From assembly GCA_023256405.1 (NCBI GenBank), contig JAGDXK010000003.1:1-11166 (forward strand): a stretch of 11,166 bases of DNA, given 5' to 3'. The notes below the pieces were generated by a model. The model ran no database searches. It was not told the DNA's origin and was given only the letters and a program-made list of their open reading frames with translations. This document shows, piece after piece, positions 1 through 5,896 of the stretch (positions within the stretch are counted from its first letter, which is position 1; each line of letters starts with the position of its first letter). The stretch is from Nitrososphaerales archaeon (GTDB lineage: Archaea > Thermoproteota > Nitrososphaeria > Conexivisphaerales > UBA164). A program made the position numbers and the translations under genes.

Positions 1-330
1 AAGTGCTATCACGTTTATCCTCTTGGATGGGTCCAATGCTCCCTTGGCCTTGAGGACCTTTATGGCGGACTCGATGCCGCTGGCGACCGCCGCCGCGTTC
101 TCAAAAGCAACATGTATCCATGGAACCTTCCAGGACGTGTAGGGGAATGGCGTAGTAGAAACCTCGACACAGCCTGTCGCATTTACCACGATGGTGTTGG
201 GTCCAGCCACTTTAAGAAGAAGCTTAACGATTGTTCCCGCGGTGCAGCCAGCGCAAAGGCCATGCCCTGGAGCAAAGTACTCCTCACGTGGCACATCGTA
301 TACAGTTCTAAAGAAGGGCTTTGCCATCAT
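1..330 (-). CDS. porB: Pyruvate:ferredoxin oxidoreductase, beta subunit (3' end missing)
   Basis: This is the N-terminal 110 residues of the thiamine-diphosphate-binding beta subunit, which decarboxylates pyruvate and passes electrons through a 4Fe-4S cluster to ferredoxin. The protein begins MMAKPFFRTVYDVPREEYF. It carries the family motif GHGLCAGC at about residues 22-29, and Cys26, Cys29 and Cys54 are expected cluster ligands. The family usually has GCG at this motif, here GCT. The segment ends in KRINVIAL, just before where the thiamine-diphosphate GDG motif should come, so the catalytic half lies outside the window. The start ATG at 330 overlaps the porA stop (ATGA); a second ATG at 327 is equally possible. 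It is the last visible gene of porGDAB. A beta subunit for another 2-oxoacid cannot be excluded from this fragment alone. Confidence 0.9.
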   Translation of the reverse strand, partial: MMAKPFFRTVYDVPREEYFAPGHGLCAGCTAGTIVKLLLKVAGPNTIVVNATGCVEVSTTPFPYTSWKVPWIHVAFENAAAVASGIESAIKVLKAKGALDPSKRINVIAL

Positions 331-1532
331 TCTCTGACACCCCAGTAAATGCTCTCCTTCTGCCGCTCGCCCGATTCCATCATTGATCTGGCTTTGGTGT
401 AGATTTCCTGAATGTCCTTCTCTGTTACTGTCCTCTGACCTATACCTACAATAAAGCTGTACACCGCTGTGTTAAGCCCCTCCGAGTACACTGACGAAAT
501 GATCTCCCTCGCCACTGGTCCTGCAATCGACATTCCGTAGGTGATTGCCCTGTCAAGAACCGCAATAGCCTTAACCTTTTCTGCCAGCTTAGTGATATCC
601 TGTACTGGGAACGGCCTGAAGAGCCTTAGCCTCGCTATCCCGACCTTCATGCCATTCCTCCGCAGCTGTCCGACGGCCTCCTTCATCGTGCCGTACAGAC
701 CTCCATAGGTAAGAAGAACGATGTCCGAATCATCGGTCCCATCCTCCTCAATTATGCCGTAGCTTCTTTCGTACCTCTTTCCGTATTCTTGATCAGCCTC
801 CACCACTACGTCGTACGCGTTTTTCATGGCCACAACCTGCTGGTACTTGAACTCATAGTACCAGTCAGGATTTGCCAGGGATCCCATTGTTATGGGCCTA
901 TCGGGGTTAAGCGTGTACCATTTGGGCTCCTTTGGTATGTAGTCCTTAAAGGCGTCAGATGCCTCGGATACTAGAACCGGCTCATAGGTATGGCTCATGG
1001 CAAAGCCATCGTACGCAACCATCACTGGAAGGAAGACCCTTGGGTCTTCAGCTATCCTGTAAGCCTGTATGATCGAGTCATAAGCCTCCTGAGCGCTCGA
1101 TGCTATCAGGGTTACCCATGAAGTATCCCTAGTGTTCATAACGTCGCTGTAATCGCCCCATATGCTAATGGGCGCCGATAAGGCCCTGGCCGCAACCGAC
1201 ATGACTATCGGAAGACGCATTCCTGATGCTATGTGTAGCAGTTCATGCATCAGCTCTAGACCCTGAGCAGAAGTTGCGGTGAAGGCCCGTGCACCTGCAG
1301 CGCTCGCTCCAATAGCTGCGCTCATTGCGCTGTGCTCGCTTTCCACGTGTACCATTTCGGCCTTTAGCTCGCCGTTTGCTATCAGCTCAGATATCCTTTC
1401 AACCACCGTCGTCTGGGGGGTTATCGGGTATGCTGAAACAACATCAACGTCAGCGTCCTTCACAGCCTGAGCTATAGCGTAGTTGGTGCTTAACGGTAGC
1501 CTTTTCCATGTAACCTTCAAAACGCTCTGCAT
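327..1532 (-). CDS. porA: Pyruvate:ferredoxin oxidoreductase, alpha subunit
   Basis: A 401-residue alpha subunit of the cytoplasmic, oxygen-sensitive complex that converts pyruvate and CoA to acetyl-CoA, CO2 and reduced ferredoxin. Visible marks are YPITPQT at residues 35-41 (family YPITPST), VESEHSAMSAAIGASAAGAR from about residue 63, TSAQGLELMHE at 86-96 and SGMRLPIVM at 102-110, all characteristic of the pyrimidine-binding N-terminal domain. The transketolase C-terminal-like region follows, with VLLTYGGLYGTMKEAVGQLR. The length matches separate archaeal PorA chains. The ATG directly abuts the porD stop and has a strong Shine-Dalgarno (GGAGGTGA) five bases upstream. The 3' end overlaps porB by four bases, which implies coupled translation. 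The related 2-oxoisovalerate enzyme (VorA) is the main alternative; full PorA-like length and the gamma-delta-alpha-beta order favour pyruvate. Confidence 0.93.
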   Translation of the reverse strand: MQSVLKVTWKRLPLSTNYAIAQAVKDADVDVVSAYPITPQTTVVERISELIANGELKAEMVHVESEHSAMSAAIGASAAGARAFTATSAQGLELMHELLHIASGMRLPIVMSVAARALSAPISIWGDYSDVMNTRDTSWVTLIASSAQEAYDSIIQAYRIAEDPRVFLPVMVAYDGFAMSHTYEPVLVSEASDAFKDYIPKEPKWYTLNPDRPITMGSLANPDWYYEFKYQQVVAMKNAYDVVVEADQEYGKRYERSYGIIEEDGTDDSDIVLLTYGGLYGTMKEAVGQLRRNGMKVGIARLRLFRPFPVQDITKLAEKVKAIAVLDRAITYGMSIAGPVAREIISSVYSEGLNTAVYSFIVGIGQRTVTEKDIQEIYTKARSMMESGERQKESIYWGVRE

Positions 1533-1856
1533 TTACTTCACCTCCTCCACCCAATCTATCGCCTTAGGCTCGCACTCCTCCACGCACATGCCACAACCTT
1601 TACAATAATCATAGTTAACCTCAACGCTGAACTTAAACTGTCTGCCTGATGCCGTGGTGTACGGTGTATCTATAATATAAATTGCGGGCTCGGGACACAC
1701 TATCCAGCACCTCAGGCACCTAGTGCACTTGTCCTGAACTATAACAGGCTTGAATGTCCTCCAATCTCCAGTGTGCCTTCTTTCGCTGTTTCCCGGCTCT
1801 AGAATTGCGCCTCCAAGAGGCATCTCCTTCCAAGTGAGAAGCTTTTCCTCCGTCAA
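1533..1856 (-). CDS. porD: Pyruvate:ferredoxin oxidoreductase, delta subunit (2x[4Fe-4S] ferredoxin-type)
   Basis: A 107-residue ferredoxin-like subunit that relays electrons from the catalytic subunits to external ferredoxin. Two complete cluster motifs are present: Cys44, Cys47, Cys50 and Cys54 followed by Pro, and Cys85, Cys88, Cys91 and Cys95 followed by Glu-Pro. The N-terminal stretch with PLGGAILEPGNS and TGDWRTFKPV is typical of PorD rather than of a free ferredoxin. The start is TTG at 1856, overlapping the porG stop as TTGA, with a GGTGAGG Shine-Dalgarno-like run upstream. An ATG at 1823 is an alternative start but would cut into the conserved N-terminus (LTWKEMPLGG). The stop abuts the porA start with no gap. 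Confidence 0.93.
   Translation of the reverse strand: MTEEKLLTWKEMPLGGAILEPGNSERRHTGDWRTFKPVIVQDKCTRCLRCWIVCPEPAIYIIDTPYTTASGRQFKFSVEVNYDYCKGCGMCVEECEPKAIDWVEEVK
1538..1545 (-). promoter_or_regulatory. Strong Shine-Dalgarno site of porA
   Basis: On the minus strand the sequence GGAGGTGA ends five bases before the porA ATG, inside the last codons of porD. It fixes the porA start at 1532 and shows that internal cistrons of this operon rely on ribosome-binding sites, unlike the first gene. Confidence 0.8.
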
Positions 1857-2416
1857 TTTATCAGCCTCACCAGCTCATATGACCTCTTCACGATCTGCGT
1901 ATTAAGGTCTGCTACTTTTTTGCTGAACGTCTCATGCAATGCCTTCTCAACGGACTCGAGCGAAGCCAATGGAACTATTTTAATCAGGGCACCAACCATT
2001 GCTGTGTTGACTATAGCAGCTTTAAGAACGTCAAGAGCGATGTGGGTGGCATCTATGGCAGCTATCTTGTACTTATCGCCTAGGACGCTTTTTATTTCGG
2101 AGTCACTCTTTGAGCTGTTTATGATGATCATGCCGTCATCCTTAAGCCCCTCAAGATAGATCGATTTATCAATGCTAGGATCCAGAACAACCACTATGTC
2201 TGGCTGAATTATTGGTGATCTTGAATAGATTGGACTCAGCGAAACCTTTGTATAAGCCTTTACTGGGGCTCCTCTCCTTTCGGCTCCAAATTCAGGATAG
2301 GACTGGGCATAATGTCCATCTATAATTGCTGCCTCAGCAACAAGAACTGCGGCTGTAACGGCGCCCTGTCCGCCCCTGCCATGCCATCTTATTTCATATC
2401 TTTCTTTTAAGACCAA
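1853..2416 (-). CDS. porG: Pyruvate:ferredoxin oxidoreductase, gamma subunit
   Basis: A 187-residue gamma subunit, first gene of the por operon. It has the hallmark IRWHGRGGQGAVTAA at about residues 8-22, then YAQSYPEFGAERRGAPVKAYTKVS and DIVVVLDPSI, which define the 2-oxoacid:ferredoxin oxidoreductase gamma domain that forms part of the CoA-binding face. The C-terminal half (NTAMVGALIKIVPLASLESVEKAL) fits the same family. The only reasonable start is TTG at 2416: no other start codon lies upstream in frame before a stop, and the conserved motif begins eight residues later. A TATA-like box about 28 bases upstream implies a leaderless or nearly leaderless message, whereas the downstream por genes use Shine-Dalgarno sites and overlaps. 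Confidence 0.92.
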   Translation of the reverse strand: MVLKERYEIRWHGRGGQGAVTAAVLVAEAAIIDGHYAQSYPEFGAERRGAPVKAYTKVSLSPIYSRSPIIQPDIVVVLDPSIDKSIYLEGLKDDGMIIINSSKSDSEIKSVLGDKYKIAAIDATHIALDVLKAAIVNTAMVGALIKIVPLASLESVEKALHETFSKKVADLNTQIVKRSYELVRLIN

Positions 2417-2440
2417 TCTGATAAGTATCTAACAGGTTCT

Positions 2441-2448
2441 CTTAAAAA
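2441..2448 (-). promoter_or_regulatory. TATA-like box of the porGDAB operon
   Basis: Minus-strand TTTTTAAG is centred about 28 bases upstream of the porG TTG start, the spacing expected for an archaeal promoter with transcription starting at or very near the start codon. It is the best AT-rich box at this distance, though the match to a TATA consensus is only moderate. Confidence 0.5.
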
Positions 2449-2471
2449 CATTATTAACAAAACTGTGTTAT

Positions 2472-2489
2472 GTTTCAAACATTTGAAAC
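2472..2489. promoter_or_regulatory. Perfect 18-bp palindrome upstream of por, possible operator
   Basis: GTTTCAAACATTTGAAAC consists of perfect 8-bp half-sites (GTTTCAAA and TTTGAAAC) around a 2-bp centre. It lies about 35 bases upstream of the por TATA-like box, a position suited to an activator or to a repressor of the divergent side. An AACGTT element directly overlaps its right end (2487-2492). Symmetry of this kind is typical of sites for dimeric helix-turn-helix regulators; which protein would bind is unknown. Confidence 0.45.
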
Positions 2490-2514
2490 GTTTTAGGTCT
2501 TTTAAGTGGTTAAA

Positions 2515-2709
2515 ATTACAATCAGCGAAAGCCTAGCCGTTAACGGCGCAGATGGAAACGATGTCTGTCTATGCCGTGCCCGCCATTTCATGATGGAGCA
2601 GCACCATAAAGGGACTGACCTCCTCCCCGCCCTGAAGGGCGAGGCTTTCACTAACTGTAACCCTCAAGACCTCGGAGAGCCTCGCCATCTAAGGCAGGGA
2701 GTAGGTCAG
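2515..2709. mobile_element. Decayed cluster of IS200/IS605-like right-end repeats
   Basis: Three related copies of one sequence lie here: A (plus, about 2515-2553), B (minus, 2615-2661) and C (plus, about 2666-2709). B and C form a 32-bp inverted repeat (2615-2646 against 2678-2709) with 26 matching positions, ending in GGTCAG. All three share a core of the type GAAAGCCTCGCC, which in one frame reads SESLA. Copies A and B contain a hairpin directly after it (GCCGTTAACGGC in A, GCCCTGAAGGGC in B on the plus strand). The run GCCTCGCC, hairpin, GGGGAGGAGGTCA resembles the right end of archaeal IS200/IS605-type tnpB elements, where the end overlaps the transposase 3' terminus and its guide RNA. 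No tnpA or tnpB coding body remains. The 91-residue open frame starting with GTG at 2506 is best read as relic. The family assignment is from memory of such ends, not a search. Confidence 0.55.
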
Positions 2710-2915
2710 GCTACGTTCTTACGGTATGGCAGCGATATTACCGCATGCATTAAGAATACAAAATATTATAATAAAATTTAATTCGCTATGTATAGCATAA
2801 AATTAACCGCCGCACCTGAAGGCGACAGCCTGTACGATCTATGCCGTCTAGAATCAACAACTTCCGCGTTCCGCGCCGCGGCTGGCTGACATGTACATGG
2901 ATCACGTTATTTGAT
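2710..2915. other. Gene-free spacer with a GC-rich segment able to fold
   Basis: No coding sequence is recognisable. The left part (2710-2800) is mostly AT-rich with one short hairpin (CGGTA at 2722-2726 with TACCG at 2739-2743). From about 2806 to 2890 the sequence turns GC-rich. CAGCCTG (2826-2832) can pair with CTGGCTG (2882-2888) with one mismatch, and CCGCG (2864-2868) pairs with CGCGG (2877-2881) immediately inside it. Two abutting stems look like the acceptor and T arms of a tRNA, but the rest of the cloverleaf is absent and the loop is not a T loop. A weak fourth copy of the neighbouring insertion-end repeat may lie on the minus strand at about 2806-2830 (CGCCTTCAGG). Confidence 0.3.
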
Positions 2916-2929
2916 AAAAGCTTATTATT
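2916..2929 (+). promoter_or_regulatory. BRE/TATA-like promoter of metG
   Basis: AAAAGCTTATTATT combines a purine-rich BRE-like run (AAAAG) with a TATA-like box centred about 32 bases before the TTG start at 2957. Transcription would begin near 2950, giving a very short leader and supporting the TTG start. Confidence 0.5.
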
Positions 2930-2956
2930 GTAAATGTTGCCTCATAATGATTAAAG

Positions 2957-4570
2957 TTGGGCAAGTACATGGTGTTTTCGGCCTGGCCTTACATCAACAG
3001 CGAGCCTCACCTAGGAACGCTTCTGCATCTCATATCTGCTGACTATTACGCCAGGTTCCTGAGGATCATGGGGGAGGAGGTTGTGTCGGTTTCAGGCTCA
3101 GATGAGCATGGAACTCCAATAGAGGTTGAGGCGATAAAGCAGGGTAAGAATCCTAAGGATCTAACGGATGAGATGCATTCGCGGGTGCTCGAGATACTGA
3201 GAAGCTTCTCTGTGGAGCTCGACAACTACACCAGGACGGAGAACGAAGTTCACAAGGAGTTCGTCAGGAACTTCTACTTACAGCTCGAAAAAAACGGCTA
3301 TGTGTTCAAGCAGACCACGGTTCAGCTCTACTGCGAGAAGGACAGGATCTTCCTTCCTGACAGGTTCGTAATTGGAAAGTGTCCCTACTGTGGGTACGAA
3401 AGGGCTAGAGGAGATCAGTGCGAGAACTGCGGGAGGCTTCTTGAGCCTACGCTTCTTGTTGAACCCAGATGCGCCATCTGTGGGGAAAGGCCCGTCAAGA
3501 AGGAGACTTTCCACTGGTTCTTCGATCTTCCAAAGCTAACTGACGAAATCACAAGGTATGTTGAGACGCTGGACGAAAACGTTAAGGGATACCTCAGAAA
3601 CATGCTGGAGGAGGGTCTCAGGCCAAGATCCATCACTAGAGACAACAAATGGGGGATTCCCGCGCCTTTTGCTGGCTCCGAGGGCAAAACCATCTATGTT
3701 TGGATGGAGGCCGTCCTTGGCTATTTATCGGGAGTTATTGAGCTCGAGAAGAAGAAAGGTGAAAAGCTTTTCGAAAAGTTCTGGATGGATCCAGATACGA
3801 AGTCTATTTACTTTATTGGAAAGGACAACATACCGTTTCATGCTATCATTCTTCCTGCGCTTTTAATTGCATCCAGAAGGGGTTACAATCTTCCGAAGAA
3901 GATATCGTCGACCGAGTTCATCCTGTTTGGTCAGATGAAGTTCAGTAAAAGCCAGCACGTTGGCGTGTGGGCGTCTGACGCATTAGGAATCGCGGACGGA
4001 GAGTACTGGAGATACGTTATCCTCTCCCTAAGGCCTGAGAGAGGGGATACCAGCTTCAGCTGGCAGGAGTTCGACAAGCTTGTCAACAGCGATTTGAACG
4101 ATAAAGTCGGAAACTATGCACACAGAGTTCTTACTTTTGTTAAGGACCGGTTCAATGGCAGTGTTCCGGAGAACCTGAAGCCTTCTGAAGAGGATCGGGC
4201 CTTTTCGGAGGCCATAATGAAGCTGGAGGAGGAGTTCATCAGGCTAAACTACGATCTCAGGATAAAGGATGCGGCAAGAAAGTTCGTGGAGGCTTCGGAG
4301 CTCGGGAATCATTACTTAAGCTCTCAGCAGCCCTGGAACCTTTACAAAAGCGACAAGGAGAGGGCATCGTCGGTACTTTACACATCAGTTCAGTCGCTGG
4401 CCCATATTGCGTTCATGATGTATCCTGTAGCCCCTCGAAGATCACAGAAGCTTGCAACGATGCTGGGGATAGCCAGCATAGAGAAACCCAATAGATGGGA
4501 AATTGTAAGACCGGGGACTAAAATAGAAAGGGTCGAGCCTTTATTTCAGAAAATTAACATAAAATACTAA
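2957..4570 (+). CDS. metG: Methionyl-tRNA synthetase
   Basis: A 537-residue class I aminoacyl-tRNA synthetase that charges tRNA-Met with methionine in the cytoplasm. The opening VFSAWPYINSEPHLGTL contains the HIGH-type motif at residues 18-21 (HLGT). GSDEHGTP follows at 47-54. Zinc-knuckle cysteines are at 142, 145, 155 and 158 (CPYCG and CENCG), with a further pair at 172 and 175. The KMSKS-type loop is KFSKS at 328-332. The alpha-helical anticodon-binding domain includes QQPWNLY, with the anticodon-reading Trp at about 460. The chain stops shortly after this domain, so the C-terminal tRNA-binding (EMAP II-like) module found in some enzymes is absent; in archaea that module is often a separate protein. 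The start is TTG; the in-frame ATG at 2969 would remove conserved residues before the first strand. Confidence 0.96.
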   Translation: MGKYMVFSAWPYINSEPHLGTLLHLISADYYARFLRIMGEEVVSVSGSDEHGTPIEVEAIKQGKNPKDLTDEMHSRVLEILRSFSVELDNYTRTENEVHKEFVRNFYLQLEKNGYVFKQTTVQLYCEKDRIFLPDRFVIGKCPYCGYERARGDQCENCGRLLEPTLLVEPRCAICGERPVKKETFHWFFDLPKLTDEITRYVETLDENVKGYLRNMLEEGLRPRSITRDNKWGIPAPFAGSEGKTIYVWMEAVLGYLSGVIELEKKKGEKLFEKFWMDPDTKSIYFIGKDNIPFHAIILPALLIASRRGYNLPKKISSTEFILFGQMKFSKSQHVGVWASDALGIADGEYWRYVILSLRPERGDTSFSWQEFDKLVNSDLNDKVGNYAHRVLTFVKDRFNGSVPENLKPSEEDRAFSEAIMKLEEEFIRLNYDLRIKDAARKFVEASELGNHYLSSQQPWNLYKSDKERASSVLYTSVQSLAHIAFMMYPVAPRRSQKLATMLGIASIEKPNRWEIVRPGTKIERVEPLFQKINIKY

Positions 4571-4615
4571 TTAATGAATATTTGTCATAATAAAGAATAA
4601 AATTCTATCTATAGG

Positions 4616-4621
4616 TTTTTT
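4616..4621 (+). terminator. T-run downstream of metG, possible terminator
   Basis: A run of six T residues follows the metG stop by about 45 bases and lies just before the mdh promoter. Archaeal transcription commonly ends at such T-rich tracts without a hairpin. The run is short, so the call is weak. Confidence 0.3.
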
Positions 4622-4624
4622 GGT

Positions 4625-4635
4625 AAACGTTAAAT
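4625..4635 (+). promoter_or_regulatory. AACGTT-type promoter of mdh
   Basis: AAACGTTAAAT has the AACGTT element (4626-4631) 28 bases before the ATG at 4659, matching the placement seen for three other genes in the window. If it is the TATA/BRE region, the message starts at or just before that ATG, and the in-frame TTG at 4620 lies upstream of transcription. A second candidate box (CTATCTATA near 4605-4613) would give a leader containing GGAG at 4639-4642. Confidence 0.5.
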
Positions 4636-4658
4636 CCTGGAGATCTATACCATACATG

Positions 4659-5588
4659 ATGATATCGATAATTGGTGCCGGCAAGGTAGGAGCCACCACT
4701 GCTGCATTCCTGATGCTCGGAGAAGCAGATAACAAGATCGTTCTCGTGGACATCGTGCAGGGACTTCCACAAGGAGAGGCGCTGGATATGAACCACGCAG
4801 CTGCAATACTCGGGAAATCAGTTACCGTTGTAGGAAGCAACAGCTATGAAGACATAAAGGGAAGCGACATAGTGATCATAACTGCTGGCCTTGCAAGGAA
4901 GCCGGGAATGACGCGAGAGGAGCTGGCAGGCAAGAACGCTGAGATAGTAAGCTCCGTTGCGGACCAGGTGAAAAAATATGCCCCGAACTCAATAGTTATA
5001 ATCACCACGAACCCGCTGGATGCAATGGTTACAGTGCTGTACAAGAGGCTTGGGTTCCCGAGAAACAGGGTTATAGGCTTCAGCGGAGTTCTCGACTCAA
5101 GAAGGATGGCCTACTATGCATCACAGTACATAAACGTTTCACCAGCAAGCATAATACCCCTAGTTCTTGGACAGCACGGAGAGAACATGTACCCTGTTCC
5201 TGAGCTTTCAAGCGTTTACGGAAGGAGCCTTAAGGACTTCCTAACAGAGGAGCAGTACCAGAAGGTGGTTAAGGACACCATTGAAGCTGGAGCTACGATA
5301 ACTAATCTTAGGAAGTTCAGCAGCAACTGGGGACCCGCAGCAGGCCTCCTTCTGATGGTTGATTCGATAAAGAAGGACAGGAAGCTCGTTGTTGAGGCAA
5401 GCGTTCTTTTAGATGGCGAGTATGGCGTAAAGGACGTCTTTGCAGAGGTCCCAGTCGTTCTGGGAAAGGATGGAGCAGAGAAGATAATAGAGGTACCGCT
5501 GAACGCTCAGCAGAGAGAGCTCTTCTTGAAGAGCATAAACGCAATAAAGGAGAACCTGAAGCAGGTTCCGCCACAGTACCTGCAGTGA
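4659..5588 (+). CDS. mdh: NAD-dependent malate dehydrogenase (LDH/MDH superfamily)
   Basis: A 309-residue cytoplasmic enzyme interconverting malate and oxaloacetate in the TCA cycle. The Rossmann motif GAGKVG is at residues 6-11, and Asp31 at the end of the second strand (IVLVD) points to NAD rather than NADP. The substrate loop reads LARKPGMTR: Arg80 is at the position that is Gln in lactate dehydrogenases, so malate is the expected substrate, with Arg86 as the second binding arginine. The catalytic set is Asp146 and Arg149 (LDSRR) with His173 (GQHGE), in the usual 3- and 27-residue spacing. The start is chosen at ATG 4659 because MISIIGAGKVG matches the family N-terminus and the promoter spacing fits; ATG 4656 is equally possible, while TTG 4620 would add an untypical 13-residue tail. 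The stop directly abuts that of the convergent RAM gene. Confidence 0.94.
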   Translation: MISIIGAGKVGATTAAFLMLGEADNKIVLVDIVQGLPQGEALDMNHAAAILGKSVTVVGSNSYEDIKGSDIVIITAGLARKPGMTREELAGKNAEIVSSVADQVKKYAPNSIVIITTNPLDAMVTVLYKRLGFPRNRVIGFSGVLDSRRMAYYASQYINVSPASIIPLVLGQHGENMYPVPELSSVYGRSLKDFLTEEQYQKVVKDTIEAGATITNLRKFSSNWGPAAGLLLMVDSIKKDRKLVVEASVLLDGEYGVKDVFAEVPVVLGKDGAEKIIEVPLNAQQRELFLKSINAIKENLKQVPPQYLQ

Positions 5589-5822
5589 TCACTGCTCAAC
5601 AACTAGCATAGTAAGCGTCGACTTTACGTTTTCAATTTTTCTAATCTTCCACGTTATTATTTCTTTGAGCTTTTCAGGGGATGGTGCGTTCACCTTAACT
5701 ATGGTGTCGTATACTCCGTAAACCCTGTGCGCCTCCTCGATTTCGGGAATAGTTCTCAGCTTCTGAAGAACATCCTCCTCCTTTCCCGGCTCCACGGTGA
5801 GTAGGACATAAGCTATTGGCAT
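5589..5822 (-). CDS. Stand-alone Lrp/AsnC ligand-binding (RAM) domain protein
   Basis: A 77-residue protein consisting only of the RAM fold of Lrp/AsnC regulators, with no DNA-binding helix-turn-helix. It opens MPIAYVLLTVEPGKEEDVLQ, continues with IPEIEEAHRVYGVYDTIVKVNA, where Gly and Asp mark the effector-pocket loop, and ends with the strand STLTMLVVEQ. Family members assemble as dimers to octamers and bind amino acids; single-domain forms are common in archaea and may modulate full-length Lrp proteins or sense metabolites directly. The specific ligand cannot be read from the sequence. It has its own promoter 26 bases upstream of the ATG, indicating a leaderless message. It follows the isocitrate dehydrogenase gene on the same strand and meets mdh tail to tail, with the two stop codons forming TGATCA. 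Confidence 0.88.
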   Translation of the reverse strand: MPIAYVLLTVEPGKEEDVLQKLRTIPEIEEAHRVYGVYDTIVKVNAPSPEKLKEIITWKIRKIENVKSTLTMLVVEQ

Positions 5823-5844
5823 GTAATTAAATTAAGAAAATTGT

Positions 5845-5856
5845 TTAATAAACGTT
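5845..5856 (-). promoter_or_regulatory. AACGTT/TATA promoter of the RAM-domain gene
   Basis: On the minus strand AACGTTTATTAA, preceded by GAA, forms a good BRE plus TATA box. The TATTAA part is centred about 26 bases from the ATG at 5822, the classic spacing for a leaderless archaeal gene. Confidence 0.65.
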
Positions 5857-5896
5857 TCTGCACCAAGGAGAGCAAAATTGCAGAGCATATGGATTT

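Noticed and set aside
112..348. Plus-strand open frame opposite porB
   Set aside because: It is a shadow of the well-supported porB coding frame on the minus strand. Similar frames opposite porA, metG, icd, acnA and rps3ae were dropped for the same reason.
2472..2489. GTTTCAAACATTTGAAAC as a CRISPR repeat
   Set aside because: It occurs once, with no regularly spaced copies or spacers; a single palindrome fits an operator better.
2506..2781. Plus-strand 91-codon open frame starting with GTG
   Set aside because: Its sequence is explained by the inverted and direct copies of an insertion-end repeat; composition is untypical (many Cys, His, Asn), no domain is recognisable and the tail is AT-rich noise.
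2826..2888. A functional tRNA gene
   Set aside because: Only acceptor-like and T-arm-like stems form; there is no room for D and anticodon arms and the loop is not a TTCRA loop.
4620..4658. TTG at 4620 as the start of malate dehydrogenase
   Set aside because: It would add 13 residues not seen at the family N-terminus and lies upstream of the likely promoter element at 4625-4635.
4659..5588. Lactate dehydrogenase
   Set aside because: The specificity position in LARKPGM is Arg, as in malate enzymes, not Gln as in lactate enzymes.
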